DNA of 64,000 nucleotides from Galbula dea (lineage: Eukaryota > Chordata > Aves > Piciformes > Galbulidae): contig VWZX01008936.1 in the NCBI GenBank assembly GCA_013399015.1, forward strand, positions 3,242,327 through 3,306,326, written 5' to 3'. This document shows, in pieces, positions 42,801-53,391 of this stretch. The notes under the pieces are model-generated. The model had not been told where the DNA came from. It was given only the letters and a program-made list of their open reading frames with translations, and searched no databases. A program made the position numbers and the translations under genes. The stretch's first letter is position 1; each line of letters starts with the position of its first letter.

Positions 42801-45800
42801 ATGATAATCCTTCCTTTCATTTGGCCCTCCAACAAACATCACATTTAATTGATGGCGATGCCTAGAAAAGAAAGTGACATTTTAAAGCTGTCTCCATTCA
42901 TTATGTTCTTTACACAAAGGCTTGGTTTCTTGTTTTTTGTTTTATTTAATTCTTTGAGGGCAGTGAGTCACTGAAACAATGCTGAGTGACAAGCAACATC
43001 TAGAATGAGAACTCGGAAGACCTCTTTGCGTTTCTCCATTCTGCCACTCTCCTGCAGGGTGACCTGAGGCCAGCTACCTCCCTCCTGGTGTTTCAGTGCC
43101 TCCAGCTATGAAAAGCGGCAACAATAGTTACCAACTGTAAAGGTGAAGAATGCTACATAAGAGACAGGAAAAGGTCTTTTCAACCTGAGCTGATTAGATC
43201 AGTATTCACAGAATCACAGAATGATTACGGTTGGAAAGGACCCTCAAGATCATCTAGTCCAACCGATAGCCCTACACTACTCTTACCCCATTTCTGAAGG
43301 TTAATAAAGGTAAAAACATATTTTTCTTTTTCTTTTTTTTGTTTCTTTTTATCAGAGCTAATGATAGTAGGAATTAGTTAATTTATCTTTCCACTTATTC
43401 TGGTTTTGCTAAGGTTGAACATTACAGTGGTTTCATTGTGGTTCAGGTCCTTTATCTTAACTCTGCCTTTAAGAGCTTCAGTGAGCACTTCTCTGGGCTA
43501 CCACAGAGAATAGGTATCACCCCAATTATCTATCCATCCACTCGCACTAACAAAGAGGTAAAGTAGCAGGTTCTCACCTGCTAAAGAAGCTATCCATCAG
43601 GCCTGTTGCTGTGATTTGAAATTTATTTTCAAGCTCTTTCTGATATCTGAATTGAGGTGTTTTGACCTCTACTTTTCAGTAAGGGGTTTCTAGGCAATAC
43701 TTGGGCTAATAGGGGATCCTAATAACACAGAACCAGCAGAGTCATGCTCCTCTGCAACATGGGAAGGAATGTTATGCTTCTGTGTCATCATCTTGTAAGC
43801 CTTAATTGAGAGAAGCTATTCTGAGTGGTTGAACATATATATTAGATCTGCTACTATTATCAGGTTTAGTTTGAAGAGTATTTAAATGATAATGAACAAC
43901 ACTGTAAGCACCAGTAAAGCAGAGATAACAAGTATCAGTGACAAATTAGTTGGTCAAACAAAAGTCTAAAGAATTAAATTGGATTACAATTCTTATATTG
44001 GCTATATTCACCATAAGAAGCTGTGTACATTGGAGCACTTGGCTGCATGCCTGTATCCTAAAAGAAGGAACAAATCAGAACTATGTGTACCATGCAGATT
44101 TGAAATTTGTTTTCAAGAACACACTGTAATACTTCTGCCTTAATGAACACTTCTGCTAAAGAAGGGCAGAAAGACCAAACCCACTAAAAAAACAGCTAAA
44201 AATTAATGAAATAAATTAAAATAAACCCTGGGGAATAAACTAAGAGAAAGGCAATATATGGGTATTTTGTAGCCTACTGTTGAGTTTTTTCGCAGAAACC
44301 CACACAGTTTCATTAATAGTTCTACAAAGTATTGTTGCTTAACTTTTTGTTTGTCAAATCCACCACTACTTCTTTTATCCAAGGGATTTAGCTGAGTTTT
44401 ACATAATAAACAGGCAACCAGGGGTTAACCATTCCTGTTATTATCAATTCGTAATGATAACATCCAAAAAATCTAGCTATGAAATGCAAGCAGGAACTCC
44501 AATAGGTCTGTTTGTCTATATTGCTAAATAAAGTTGTTTGGTTTAATATAGTTGAATTGTTAAGAAAAATCATAAGGAAAGAAAGCAGTTTCAATTAAGA
44601 CTGCCAGAACGTATTCAAGAGTATCATAAAGGTTTCAGGGTGTGAAAATCACTTGACTGTACTGTTTTTAGAATGATGTGCTGATCATTGGCCTATGAAG
44701 TTTTACATGCTTTCATATTTCACTTCTTAACCACGTAAAGGAAATGGTGCCAGCAGACAGCCTTTGAAAAATGTCTCAAGACCATGAAGAATTACAGAGT
44801 TCATGACCACAGTTAGATGTCTTTATGGTAAGTACCATATTCTGAACTCAAAGAAGAGCTTTAAAAGTGTCATGCCTACCCTGCAAAAATCAGCTATGCC
44901 AAGGGTTCTGATTTTGGACTTATTGCTCATTGTTAAGGTTAAAAAGCATTTGAACTTGCAAGACAGTGTCACTAAAATGCATCTAATTAAATTGCAGCAG
45001 CACTTACATTGTATATTTTTCTTGACTCTAGTAAAACTAAAGAGGTGCTGATTCAGGAACAGACTTGTTTTGAAATTCCAAATAGGTACTTAAAGCTTTT
45101 GGTCCTCTTAAATGTACTGAACATAGCTGAATAAAAACTTGAAAGCCATAATAAATTTAGGTACCAAAAGTCCTACTGATTTGCTGTAGGACCTAGATTT
45201 TAACCACTAATTCTCCCTTGAAACAGGATCAAGTTAGTTAAATGTTTTGAGGTGGTTGTCTTCCAGTGATGTGGAAGGCAGTGATAACATTGCCTTATAT
45301 ATCTCTACTCAGCACACAAAAGATCAAGTTTGAAAAACTGTTGGAAATCTATTCCTTACTGCTTGGGAAATCACCTAAAATCTTTTGGGAAATCCTGAAA
45401 ATATTTAGGTAGTTTGAGGAGCACATAGTCTATAGCTTTCCTCTCCTTCTTCAAAGGCTGAAACTACATTGAAAAATGTTGTGGGTTGTTTTTTGTTTTG
45501 TTTTGTTCTGAAGTCTATATAATTTTTATCACAAAAAGTGTTCCTTGTTTCACTGTGGCTTTTTGCAATGTTTATGTGGAAAATCTCTCATAGATGTCAT
45601 GTTCCAGAGTTACTTCAGGATTACACAGAACTGCTAGTATGTGGTACAGAACAGTGCAGTAATAACAAAAAGGTTCATGTTACTAAAGAGGAAAGAAAAA
45701 GATGAATATTCCATATATGTAAAATCATCGAATCATAGAATGGCTGAGGTTGGAAGGGACCCTAAATTTTACCAGTCATCCGTAAGCTTTAGAATTTTCT

Positions 45801-47492
45801 GTTTTACAAAATGCTTTCTGAATCCATTTTGAAAATGAAAGAAGTGAAACACTCCTAAGGAGAAGGCACTTTCTTCTTTCTCTCCCACTGTGAAACTATG
45901 GTGGTAATGCAAGTTTCATAATTTGTCAGTTAAGCATACAATTGTATTTCAACACAGACATCTCAGGAAGGATGTGCCCTTTCCTTTATCTTTGTCTTGT
46001 AACCATTAGTGTGAAAAGTAACCCTTGCACCTATGAAAGGAAATTAAAGTCCCTGTTACACTAATGGCCATTCAGAGGTGGTGCTTCAGTCTATGACAAG
46101 AAGCATATTCTTTGATTCTTTTTTAATGAGGAAAATTGTAAAGCAAGATTATTTAAAAAAAAATTTTAAAAAGCTTATTTTCTTTATGAAGCCTGAGTTT
46201 GCATCACTGCAGAAAGAAACTTTATTATGAAAACCTTCTATATACAGAATTTTAGATGCAAAATTTGTCCTCAACGTCACTCATGAAATAAATCTTTGCT
46301 AATGTTTTGACTAGAAGGTGCCACATGTTGGAATGTTTACACCGGAATTCATGGGTTTTGGCACTGAGAATATGCATCCTGTACAACTGCATAATGCCCA
46401 CACTTTTTTTCTTGTATTAGCTGTCTCATTCAGAATATGGTTCACAGCTTTAAGCTGCCTCTTCAGCCTCCCTATCTTGCCTTGACAGGTCTAGAAACAC
46501 TTTTCCAGTGCCCCTGCCCTTCCTTTCTTCCTTATCTTTCAGTGATATGTCTCACTGCTTTTGATTGCTTCTGCAGCTTTGGGTCATCTGAAATGCTGGG
46601 ATGACTCTTGGCAGCTCTAGCAGCTGTTTCAGGTTGTAATTTGGTAGCACTAATCTGCTGGCTACATCTTATCTTTTCTTGGTGGGATGCCAGCTCCTCT
46701 GATTTCCAGGGGTTTATTGTCATAGGGCTTGACAATAATTCCCTTAACTCAGTCTAACTGCCTACAAAAGACTGAGTTGAGGCAAATATAGAATCATAGA
46801 AACATTATGGTTGAAAAAGACCTCTGAGATCATTGAGTTCAAATATCCACCTAACACTACCATGTTCATCACTAAACCACATCCTCAAGTGCCACATCTA
46901 CATGTTTTTTGAACGCTTCCAGGGATGGTGATTCCACTGCCTTCCTGGGCAGCCTGTTCCATTGCCTTATAACCCTCTCAGTGAAGAAATTCTTCCTAAT
47001 ATCTAATCTGAACCTCCTCTGGCACAACTTGAAGATATTTCCTCTTGTCTGATCGCTTCTTACTTGGGAGAAGAGACCGAGCCCCACCTTACTATAACCT
47101 CCATTCAGGTTGTTGTAGATAGCAATAAAGTTCCCCTTGAGCCTCCTCTTTTCCAGGCTAAACAATCCCAGTTTCCTCAGCCACTCCTCATAATATCTTA
47201 TCTTGAACATCTTATATTCAAGTTGATCTTTACAGCTTCTGCTGAGCTTCTGCAAAATAGATTTCAACCATTTTCTTTTCTTCAAAAGAGCAGTCTGAGA
47301 GCAACTACAGTTCCTTACTAATCTTTACCACATATGCATTTTAGCAGCTTCCTCTTACAGCTAGGGAAATAAGAACTGGGTAAAAATAAATAAAAAATAT
47401 TCATTTACTTACATAAGCTTATTGCACACAGGTGGCAAAAAGGCAGTTTTATTTTCTTCTATCCATTTTCCTACATTTACAAGAAGTTCCAT
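27807..47492 (-). CDS. HAAO: 3-hydroxyanthranilate 3,4-dioxygenase, complete 10-exon gene
   Basis: HAAO is a cytosolic, Fe(II)-dependent bicupin dioxygenase. It opens the ring of 3-hydroxyanthranilate to 2-amino-3-carboxymuconate semialdehyde, the precursor of quinolinate and NAD. I built the gene by reading minus-strand exons and joining them at GT-AG sites: 47413-47492, 42783-42861, 39511-39594, 37902-38008, 35601-35690, 34853-34896, 31191-31336, 29858-29926, 28625-28707 and 27807-27885. They total 861 nt, or 286 residues plus a TAG stop, the length I recall for human HAAO. The N-terminal cupin (about residues 30-110) carries the iron ligands His47, Glu53 (motif DYHIEEGEE) and His91 (IPHSPQRY). 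The substrate-binding residues Arg43, Arg95 and Glu105 are also present. The second cupin (about 160-286) is the degenerate, metal-free half typical of animal enzymes. The start has a strong Kozak context (A at -3, G at +4). No frameshift or stop interrupts the gene, so it should be functional. Confidence 0.97.
28625..28707 (-). CDS. HAAO: HAAO coding exon 9 (residues 234-260)
   Basis: The acceptor is cccttcag|GAG and the donor is TCTAT|gtgagt. It encodes EGTSTVTMDGKLLTLSAGDS and then LLVRAQS, matching human [23 protein letters not shown] within the second, non-metal cupin. Without splicing the frame stops at once (ATG TGA), so the donor is required. Confidence 0.96.
29858..29926 (-). CDS. 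HAAO: HAAO coding exon 8 (residues 211-233)
   Basis: The acceptor is ttttaag|GTT and the donor is CTG|gtacgt. The exon has 23 codons in phase 0, reading VIAYGPGTTEKSKNNSDIWI and then WQL. This matches human VIAYGQGSSEG and DVWLWQL. The acceptor is preceded by a T/G-rich low-complexity tract rather than a plain pyrimidine tract. Confidence 0.95.
31073..31165 (-). mobile_element. CR1 LINE fragment in HAAO intron 7
   Basis: On the plus strand it reads ATCACAGAATATCCCAAGCT followed by GGAAGGGACC and ATCATCAAGTC, the reverse complement of a CR1 3' end. The element lies in the same orientation as HAAO and starts about 30 nt inside the intron from the exon 7 donor. Its sequence resembles the copy at 54768-55157. 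Confidence 0.88.
31191..31336 (-). CDS. HAAO: HAAO coding exon 7 (residues 162-210)
   Basis: The acceptor is cttacag|AT, completing Asp162, and the donor is ACAGAG|gtatgg. It reads ELLKETPFPLNPTSVMEPFS and continues to LHMFGENFETE, matching human LLKEPPFPLSTRSIMEP. A CR1 fragment begins about 30 nt into the following intron. Confidence 0.96.
34853..34896 (-). CDS. HAAO: HAAO coding exon 6, 44-nt microexon (residues 147-161)
   Basis: The acceptor is ttattgcag|G and the donor is CCAG|gtaatg. This 44-nt exon encodes FFNSRQYQTGKPNP between two split codons (Glu147 and Asp162). Human HAAO has FFSSEQYRTGKPIP here. The exon is short enough to be missed by ORF-based gene callers. Confidence 0.94.
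35601..35690 (-). CDS. HAAO: HAAO coding exon 5 (residues 117-146)
   Basis: The acceptor is ttttgacag|A, completing the Arg117 codon, and the donor is CAAGA|gtaagg. The exon encodes YYVGESTNVLFEKWFHCEDL followed by GTQLIPIIQ, matching human [21 protein letters not shown]. It forms the linker between the two cupin halves. Confidence 0.96.
37902..38008 (-). CDS. HAAO: HAAO coding exon 4 (residues 82-116)
   Basis: The acceptor is tttgaacag|ATG and the donor is CTCAG|gtgaag. The exon encodes MFLLPARIPHSPQRYANTVG and then LVIERERLKTEIDGL. It carries iron ligand His91 and substrate-binding Arg95 and Glu105. Only a short stretch differs from the human exon. Confidence 0.97.
39511..39594 (-). CDS. 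HAAO: HAAO coding exon 3 (residues 54-81)
   Basis: The acceptor is ccctttag|CTT and the donor is GAG|gtaaaa. The exon has exactly 28 codons in phase 0, reading LFYQVKGDMCLKIIENGK and then RKDVVIREGE. It matches the human VFYQLEGDMVLRVLEQGK region and forms strands of the first cupin barrel. Confidence 0.96.
41810..41905. repeat. T/G-rich low-complexity tract in HAAO intron 2
   Basis: A short (GT)n run at 41826-41838 is followed by T-runs and a G-rich core at 41870-41884 (G6-T-G2-A-G5). The HAAO transcript would carry the C/A-rich complement. Confidence 0.85.
42783..42861 (-). CDS. HAAO: HAAO coding exon 2 (residues 27-53)
   Basis: The acceptor is ttttctag|G and the donor is GAG|gtaacc. The exon encodes HRHQLNVMFVGGPNERKDY followed by HIEEGEE. 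It holds substrate-binding Arg43 and iron ligands His47 and Glu53. It is nearly identical to the corresponding human segment ([20 protein letters not shown] from memory). Intron 2 spans 39595-42782. Confidence 0.97.
43205..43300 (-). mobile_element. CR1 LINE fragment in HAAO intron 1
   Basis: CACAGAATCACAGAATGATT, GGTTGGAAAGGACCCTCAAG and ATCATCTAGTCCAACC form a clear reverse-complement CR1 3' end of about 95 nt. Confidence 0.92.
45725..45785 (-). mobile_element. Short CR1 LINE fragment in HAAO intron 1
   Basis: ATCGAATCATAGAATGGCTG followed by AGGTTGGAAGGGACCCTAAA is an unmistakable CR1 tail in reverse complement. Only about 60 nt remain. Confidence 0.85.
46790..47230 (-). mobile_element. 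CR1 LINE fragment with an open ORF2 C-terminal frame, HAAO intron 1
   Basis: The 3' tail begins at about 46790 (ATAGAATCATAGAAACATTATGG on the plus strand). The minus-strand frame 47285-46872 stays open for 137 codons. It includes EEWLRKLGLFSLEKRRLKGN, GLFSQVRSDQTRGNIFKLCQ and NFFTERVIRQWNRLPRKAVE, the conserved end of CR1 ORF2 after the reverse transcriptase. The element is in the HAAO sense orientation and ends about 180 nt from the exon 1 donor. It is 5'-truncated and cannot be autonomous. Confidence 0.95.
47413..47492 (-). CDS. HAAO: HAAO coding exon 1 (residues 1-26 and 2 nt of codon 27)
   Basis: It starts with ATG at 47492-47490 in the context GGACCATGG and reads MELLVNVGKWIEENK, then FLPPVCNKLM across the junction. 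The PPVCNKLM segment is the conserved N-terminal signature of vertebrate HAAO. The donor is AT|gtaagt. Intron 1 (42862-47412, 4551 nt) is the longest and contains three CR1 fragments. Confidence 0.96.
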
Positions 47493-47610
47493 GGTCCAAT
47501 AGCTGTGAAACTTTTGGTGGCGATACTAGAATTTGCAGAGTGCCCTTTCAGTGAGTAAACTGCATGTGACGTCATCCCCAGAGCTCAGGGGATTGGTTGG
47601 TAGAAGAGGT
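47493..47610 (-). promoter_or_regulatory. HAAO: HAAO 5' UTR and proximal promoter with CRE and CCAAT box
   Basis: Directly upstream of the HAAO ATG are a perfect palindromic cAMP response element, TGACGTCA, at 47567-47574 (about 75 nt from the ATG) and a CCAAT box at 47596-47592 on the gene's strand (CCAACCAAT). No TATA box is evident and the segment is not CpG-rich. The spacing fits a short 5' UTR with transcription starting inside the CRE-to-ATG interval. The start site itself is not visible. Confidence 0.55.
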
Positions 47611-47619
47611 GTCTTCAGG

Positions 47620-50600
47620 CTTCAGTATCAAAGGGGACAGGTCCATCAGCCAAAGGTTACTTTGTAAAGAGTACTAATGCTCCAGCAGCCTAGCTAATAA
47701 TTGACTAGTGTTTTTAAAATATATATCTTCATCTTAGACTGATTCTCTCTGTAGCATCAACTGGTGTGTGTGTTACCTCTGCACAAAAATTGCCTTGTTA
47801 AGCAGACAAACTGAGAGGAAAATGGGCAAGACTTGGATGTCCACATCCTTCAAGTCTAATATAGAAATAGGTTTCAAAGTCAAATGCAAGTAGAGAGCAA
47901 TTGGACAAAGTTTGGTTACGTATAATGTATAAAAATGCTTTTATACATGCATAACTGTATATAGGTATTTCAGATTTGATAACAGAGCCCCGTTTCCTTC
48001 TTACCACCTCCCCCTGAATGTTTGTGGGGAGTATGTTTGAAACTATTGGGATCTGCTTCTGCCAAACAACAAAAATAAAGATATCTCTTGCATTTGTAAG
48101 ACCAAAAGCAGCTGTCTGTAAATGTTGTAGAAGGGCTTGCTGGAGATCCCAGCCTGGCTGTGTGATGCCTTTTGGGAAAATGCAGCATATTGTCATCAAA
48201 TTATTAGGCAAACAAGAAATTGAGAACTACCAGATTTGGATTTGTCTTTGCTCCCCTACTAATTTCTGTTCAATGTCTACATAGTTCCTACAGGATTTCT
48301 CATTCTGTTCCCCACCCCCCCATTTTTTAATAAACGAATGTATAAACATTTATTTTCAGACTTGAAATATGTTAAATGGGTGGTAAACAGAAACCCCCAA
48401 GGCAGTACAAAATTTTAGCATTTTTGAGTCTTGACATTATAACTTAGTCTTCTGATTACATATACACTGTGCTTAGTGGGTGAATGTATATGTGTACAAG
48501 GTTATAGCATGATCCCTTTCAAAGTGAGTGGTCCATTCTCTATGGCTTTCATGTATGAGCACTGCAACTGCTGGACTGAAGAGCCAGCATGCTGGAACAG
48601 TACAGATTTGGGAGTTTTTTGCCCTGTACCATTATATCTTACAGTGGTGTGAGTTTGAACTAATACTATGCTCTTATTCCAGTATGTGTGACTCTGTTCT
48701 ACCTTCATCTCTAGCACTTCTTTGCAGTTTAGTTTAAACTAATGATGTAATTGATTAAAAAAAAAAAATCCATTTATTTTGGGATAAAATGATCCACATG
48801 TGGATTAGAGCTCCACCAAATTAGTACAGTCACAGTGGGACTGGCAATAATTTCCTTTTACAAAAAGTAATTATTATTTCACTCAATTATAAAACAAAAC
48901 CAAACCCCAAACACAACAAACACATTATTTATTTAGCACACAAAATTTCTATGGTCAGAATAGCTGTGGCGAGACACCAGTACACAGCACAGTCATTAGT
49001 CCTGTTTTAGACCTACAGACAGGAACATATCAGTGCTTTTTGTATGGCAGGCTGCTGGCAAACCACTTAGCTGCAAAGAAAAGAGGTCTTCTATTTAAAA
49101 TGCACTTTCACTTAGGAGATTGACCCAGACTGGTGGGACCAGGAGAACTGAAGACACTCTCTCTTAATGACCATGGTTTGTAAAGCTCTACTTCGTCATC
49201 AGTAAGGTGCGCTGCAGAGCAGGACGTTTGTGGGGCTTGCAGATGAAGAGATTGTACAAAGCCACAGTAGGAAAAAAAACACAGATCCTGGAACAGATGG
49301 AGCCAAGCCTTGTTTAGCACAATATTAATGTGCCAGTTTTAACTGCAGGGCTATTGTCTGCAACCCTTACTCTAATCCCTAGTCTCTACTTCTTTCCACT
49401 AGGCAGAGTACAAGGTACTATTACCTGCAGAGAAAACTATCTGTCACAGGCTGATAAATCCATTTTGAGGCTGGAGTGAGGTATGAAAACCCAATAGCTA
49501 GACCTACTCAGGGAGGAAAAAAAATGAAGTTGACTTACAAAAATTCACCATTAGTTTGAAGGTGAGGTTATTATTACAGGGTAGCATTTTTTGCAACCTT
49601 CTGAAATTAACAGGTTTTGCGAAATGCAGCTAATGGCCTCTTCATGCCCACAACAGGTGAAGTGGAACATTGGGCTTTTTTCATTTTTGGGGGATGAGGG
49701 GGTGGGATGGGTTGTTTATTTTCTTTTTAGTTTGTTTTTGTTGTTGTTGTTTCTTTGTTTTCCTGTTTTTGAAGAGGGCTAAGAAATGGTTTGTATGGCC
49801 TGGAGGTACTGGGCTATGAAACCCTGTTTCTGTGAAGTGTACTGAAGAGGCAAAGAGCCAGAGCTGCACTCTTTGTGAGACTCCAGTAAATACATACATC
49901 CCATGACCTAAAGGGGGCCTGGAGTTTTCCTACCACTATATGGCAATGACTCTTCAAATCCATCAAAGCCTTCTCCAGCAGCTGGGGTTTCTGCTCTCAC
50001 TGTTGACTCATATCCTTCCCTTCATGCAAAGGTAAGGACTTGATTTGTCAATTTTTGCTGCTGGAGAAGCACAAGACCGCTCAAGCACAAAAATGCTACA
50101 CAGAAATAATCCATCTTTTGCATTGAGGGTACAGGAAAAAAGTGGTTGGGGAAAAAATGAGTTTAGGACAGCATCTACTCTATTTTTCTACTTTCTTCAA
50201 CCACCAGACCTATTGGAGACTTAAATTTATTAGCTGTGTCCAGCAAACAGAATACACTAACAAAGGGACATAAGCTAGCTATTATGTTTCTAGTTGGAAG
50301 AAGTATTCAGATTTGTTGTCAAGGATTTTTATCTGTATTAAAGTGATGTTTGGTCATTTTTCTGTTACTCCCCATATTTTTTTTTCACCTCAAGAACTGA
50401 TGATAAAGACCTAAAATGCTTTAGAGCCCCTGGGAAGGGGAAAGAAAAACACATCTTAAAGCCAGCAAGCAAGGATGTTGCCTGCTCTGCTCTGCCCATT
50501 CTACTCTTGAAAGCAAACAGCATTATGAAAAATGGCTCCTTATTGTTTTCATATTTAGTGCTAAGAAGTATTCTGAAAAATCTTCACTGGGGAGGTTTGT

Positions 50601-52700
50601 ATTCACCAGCAGTTTGAGAGCAATATCCTTTTGGTATACTTTCAACTTTGCCTTTCTGTTGCTGTGCAGTAGAGAGTGATTTATCTGCACTGGTGTTAAA
50701 ATAATGGTGCTACACTGAAGTGACAATCTAAATATACTGTAAGCAGCAGGAAGTGAGTAACTTTCTGTGCCGTTAGGACAGCTTTAGCTTCTGCTTTTTA
50801 AATATATATTTTTTTTTAATATTCTGAAGAAATGAAAAAAAGGAAGACAGCAATGACTAAATAATCCATTTCACCCTGTTGAACCTGCTTTCTATTTTTG
50901 GTCAATACTGTGCATTTTCTGTTTGTTCTTTGAGAACAAATACAAACTAAGTACTTCTTTTAAAAATGAAGAATCATTCTATTAGAAAACCCTATATAGT
51001 TGCTGAAAACAAAAATTCAAATCAGTAACAAACCTACTACTTGACTCCAAGTACAGTTATGTTCCCACAAACTAATTCACATAGCCAAATTTCACTGCTA
51101 TATTTATAAATATACAAAGGGCCTCGGTCTCTGTGGGTACAAACATAAAAAGAAAGTGAATCACCTGGCACAGTAGAGCAGTGAAGTACCCCAGGAAAAC
51201 TAGCAGAATCTTCACTGTTATTGCTGTTATATTTATGTAAACACCAAAATTAGACTCGGAGTCCTCCCTCTTGCCTCAGTCTAAGGTTAAATCTGTAATA
51301 AAGAGCTTGCCTGTACATTCAACAGCTTCAGCTTTGATTCTTCCTTATGTTATTATATTTGCCAAAACCCCAATTATTTGGATTAAATTATGTTCACAGC
51401 AATCTTTGTGGTTTGGAATATTTTATTTTCTAGTGTAATGGTGCACTGCTAAAGGTAACGAAGGCAGCTGCCATTTTCTGGTATGTCAGCTAAACCTATG
51501 TAATGATGGACATTTCTCTAAGAAATAAACTGTCAGTTTTCTCTTTTTCTTCATGCCAGCCACCTTCGTCGATGGTCAGATACAGCAGATGCATGTTACT
51601 TCACCTGTCAATGGTGTATACCATGAAAATGTATTCTAAGTAATGCCCACAAGTAATGGTACCAGCAGTGGAACAACTTTCTTGGCAAGTGAGAAGCACC
51701 TGTCCCCATTCAAACAGCCCCAAAAGGTTTCAGCTCATTTACAGATAGAAGGGTTTGGAGTGGGTGGAGGAGGTAATGAAGTCACAGATAACTGCCACTT
51801 GGTCTCCCAGAAGTAGTTGGGAAATCAGTGCTATTTACATACAACTGGCCAAGAGCTTGTCACCTGCTGCTGGGCCACCAATAGTTTTGTGTGGCACTCT
51901 CTACAGCCATTCATCCTGTAATGAAACATCCACAGCTTGCTGCTTTGCCCAACGTAAAGCAAGGAATCTGTCTCTATCTCAACTGTGTAACAGCGTTGGA
52001 GCATTACTTGGGTTTGAATATCTACTGATGCCAGTTATGTTTACCAACTTCCTGCCCCATAAGATGGATCTGACAGCAGAATAAATCCATATTAGTGGTA
52101 TGCTTTAACAATAAACATGTGCATAAGGCTGTGTTTTCTTCTAGTAACTGTTCTAAGCATGTAATACATTATATATATAGATACACTGTCCTATGTATGA
52201 GTAATATTTGCCTTTTAGATCTATTCAGCATTTTTGTATCAGAGCACCTGATTCCCTCCTTGAATTTTAGGACACAGCAAGACAAAACTTCCACTTGAAA
52301 CAAGCAGTTTAGACCTTATATGCATGGTATCTTTATATTAGAGATGCTCTGTACATAGTAATGAACACATACTACTGTAAAGTGAGATAAAAGTAGTCCG
52401 GGGTGAAGTAGGCCCTCAATGATTTATTCACTTGGTGAAAACCTCAATGATTTTGGTCTTATCTATTAGCTATAATTCAAAAATAATGTTATGAGATTCC
52501 TTTTTAACCTATACTACTTGCTTGGAAGTGTTAGGGCATCCCTTGTGACACAATGAACATTTCTGAAGTAGCAAGTGGACTGCAAAAACCCACGGTGTGA
52601 GTGTGCAGCTAGCAATACTATAATAACAATTTACTGGCAGTAGCTAGTTGCCTCTCGCTCTGGCTTGGACTTGAGCACGACAGATGGGTGTATTATTTCT
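47620..52700. other. Intergenic region upstream of HAAO
   Basis: No coding exon is recognised. It contains an A/C-rich tract (about 48890-48925) and a T/G-rich tract (about 49675-49770). A 137-codon minus frame at 47798-48211 directly behind the promoter shows no family motif and is probably chance. Confidence 0.5.
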
Positions 52701-52863
52701 CCACCGCTGTGAATTAGCGTGAGGATGAACTTCGCTGACTTAGCAGCTAATGTCTTTTAGCACAGGAGGCTTGGTCCCGTACGACCTGACGCCGGGTCTG
52801 CAGCCTGTCTGCCTCGTTTCCGGAGGACGGAGCTGCGTGGGCCGCTTCAGCCTCCTACAGTGT

Positions 52864-52894
52864 CCAGGGGGAGTGGACAGGTCACTCCCCCTGG
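52864..52894. repeat. Perfect 12-bp inverted repeat, 7-nt spacer
   Basis: The arm CCAGGGGGAGTG (52864-52875) and its exact reverse complement CACTCCCCCTGG (52883-52894) are separated by GACAGGT. The repeat lies inside the CpG island about 500 bp upstream of the tRNA. Confidence 0.9.
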
Positions 52895-53391
52895 TGAGGC
52901 CTCCACCTGCCACCTCTCTGAGCCCCTGCAGGTAGCCGGAAGCTGCGCACCCACCCTGTCACACAACCGCTCTGTTGCCCTCGACCTGCCCCGCCCCTCA
53001 GGCCCCGCCTGCCCGGCGGAGGGGGTTGAGCGCTACCTCAACGACTGCCCGCGCCGCCAGCCGTTCCGGTGGCTGCTTGCCCACACGGCAGGGAGGAAGG
53101 AGGAGTGGGGTGGGAGGGCTTTGTCCTGGGCACCAGAGTTGCTCCCCCTGCGCCCGTCCTTGAGGGCGCCGCCTTTTTCGAGGGGTTCAGCGGCCAAGTC
53201 CATTTTCCCGTTCTTTCCACTTGCTGCTGTTAACGGCGTTAAGAACGAGAGCACGGCCCGGACAGAGATATGGGGCAGCCGAAAAAGGGCTGCTGCTGCC
53301 CGGTGTGGGGCGCAAGCGGCTGCCTTAATGCCCTCCACCGCCGGGGCCGCCAGAGCCCTTGATAAACCGTTCGGGAGGAGTTAGTGTCAGG

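Noticed and set aside
47798..48211. 137-codon minus frame just behind the HAAO promoter, as an alternative first exon
   Set aside because: The translation has no family motif. The exon 1 ATG already has a strong Kozak context and a promoter next to it.
52860..53384. 174-codon plus-strand open frame, the longest in the window
   Set aside because: It lies in the CpG island, where stops are rare by composition. Several other frames on both strands are open at once and the translation shows no family motif.
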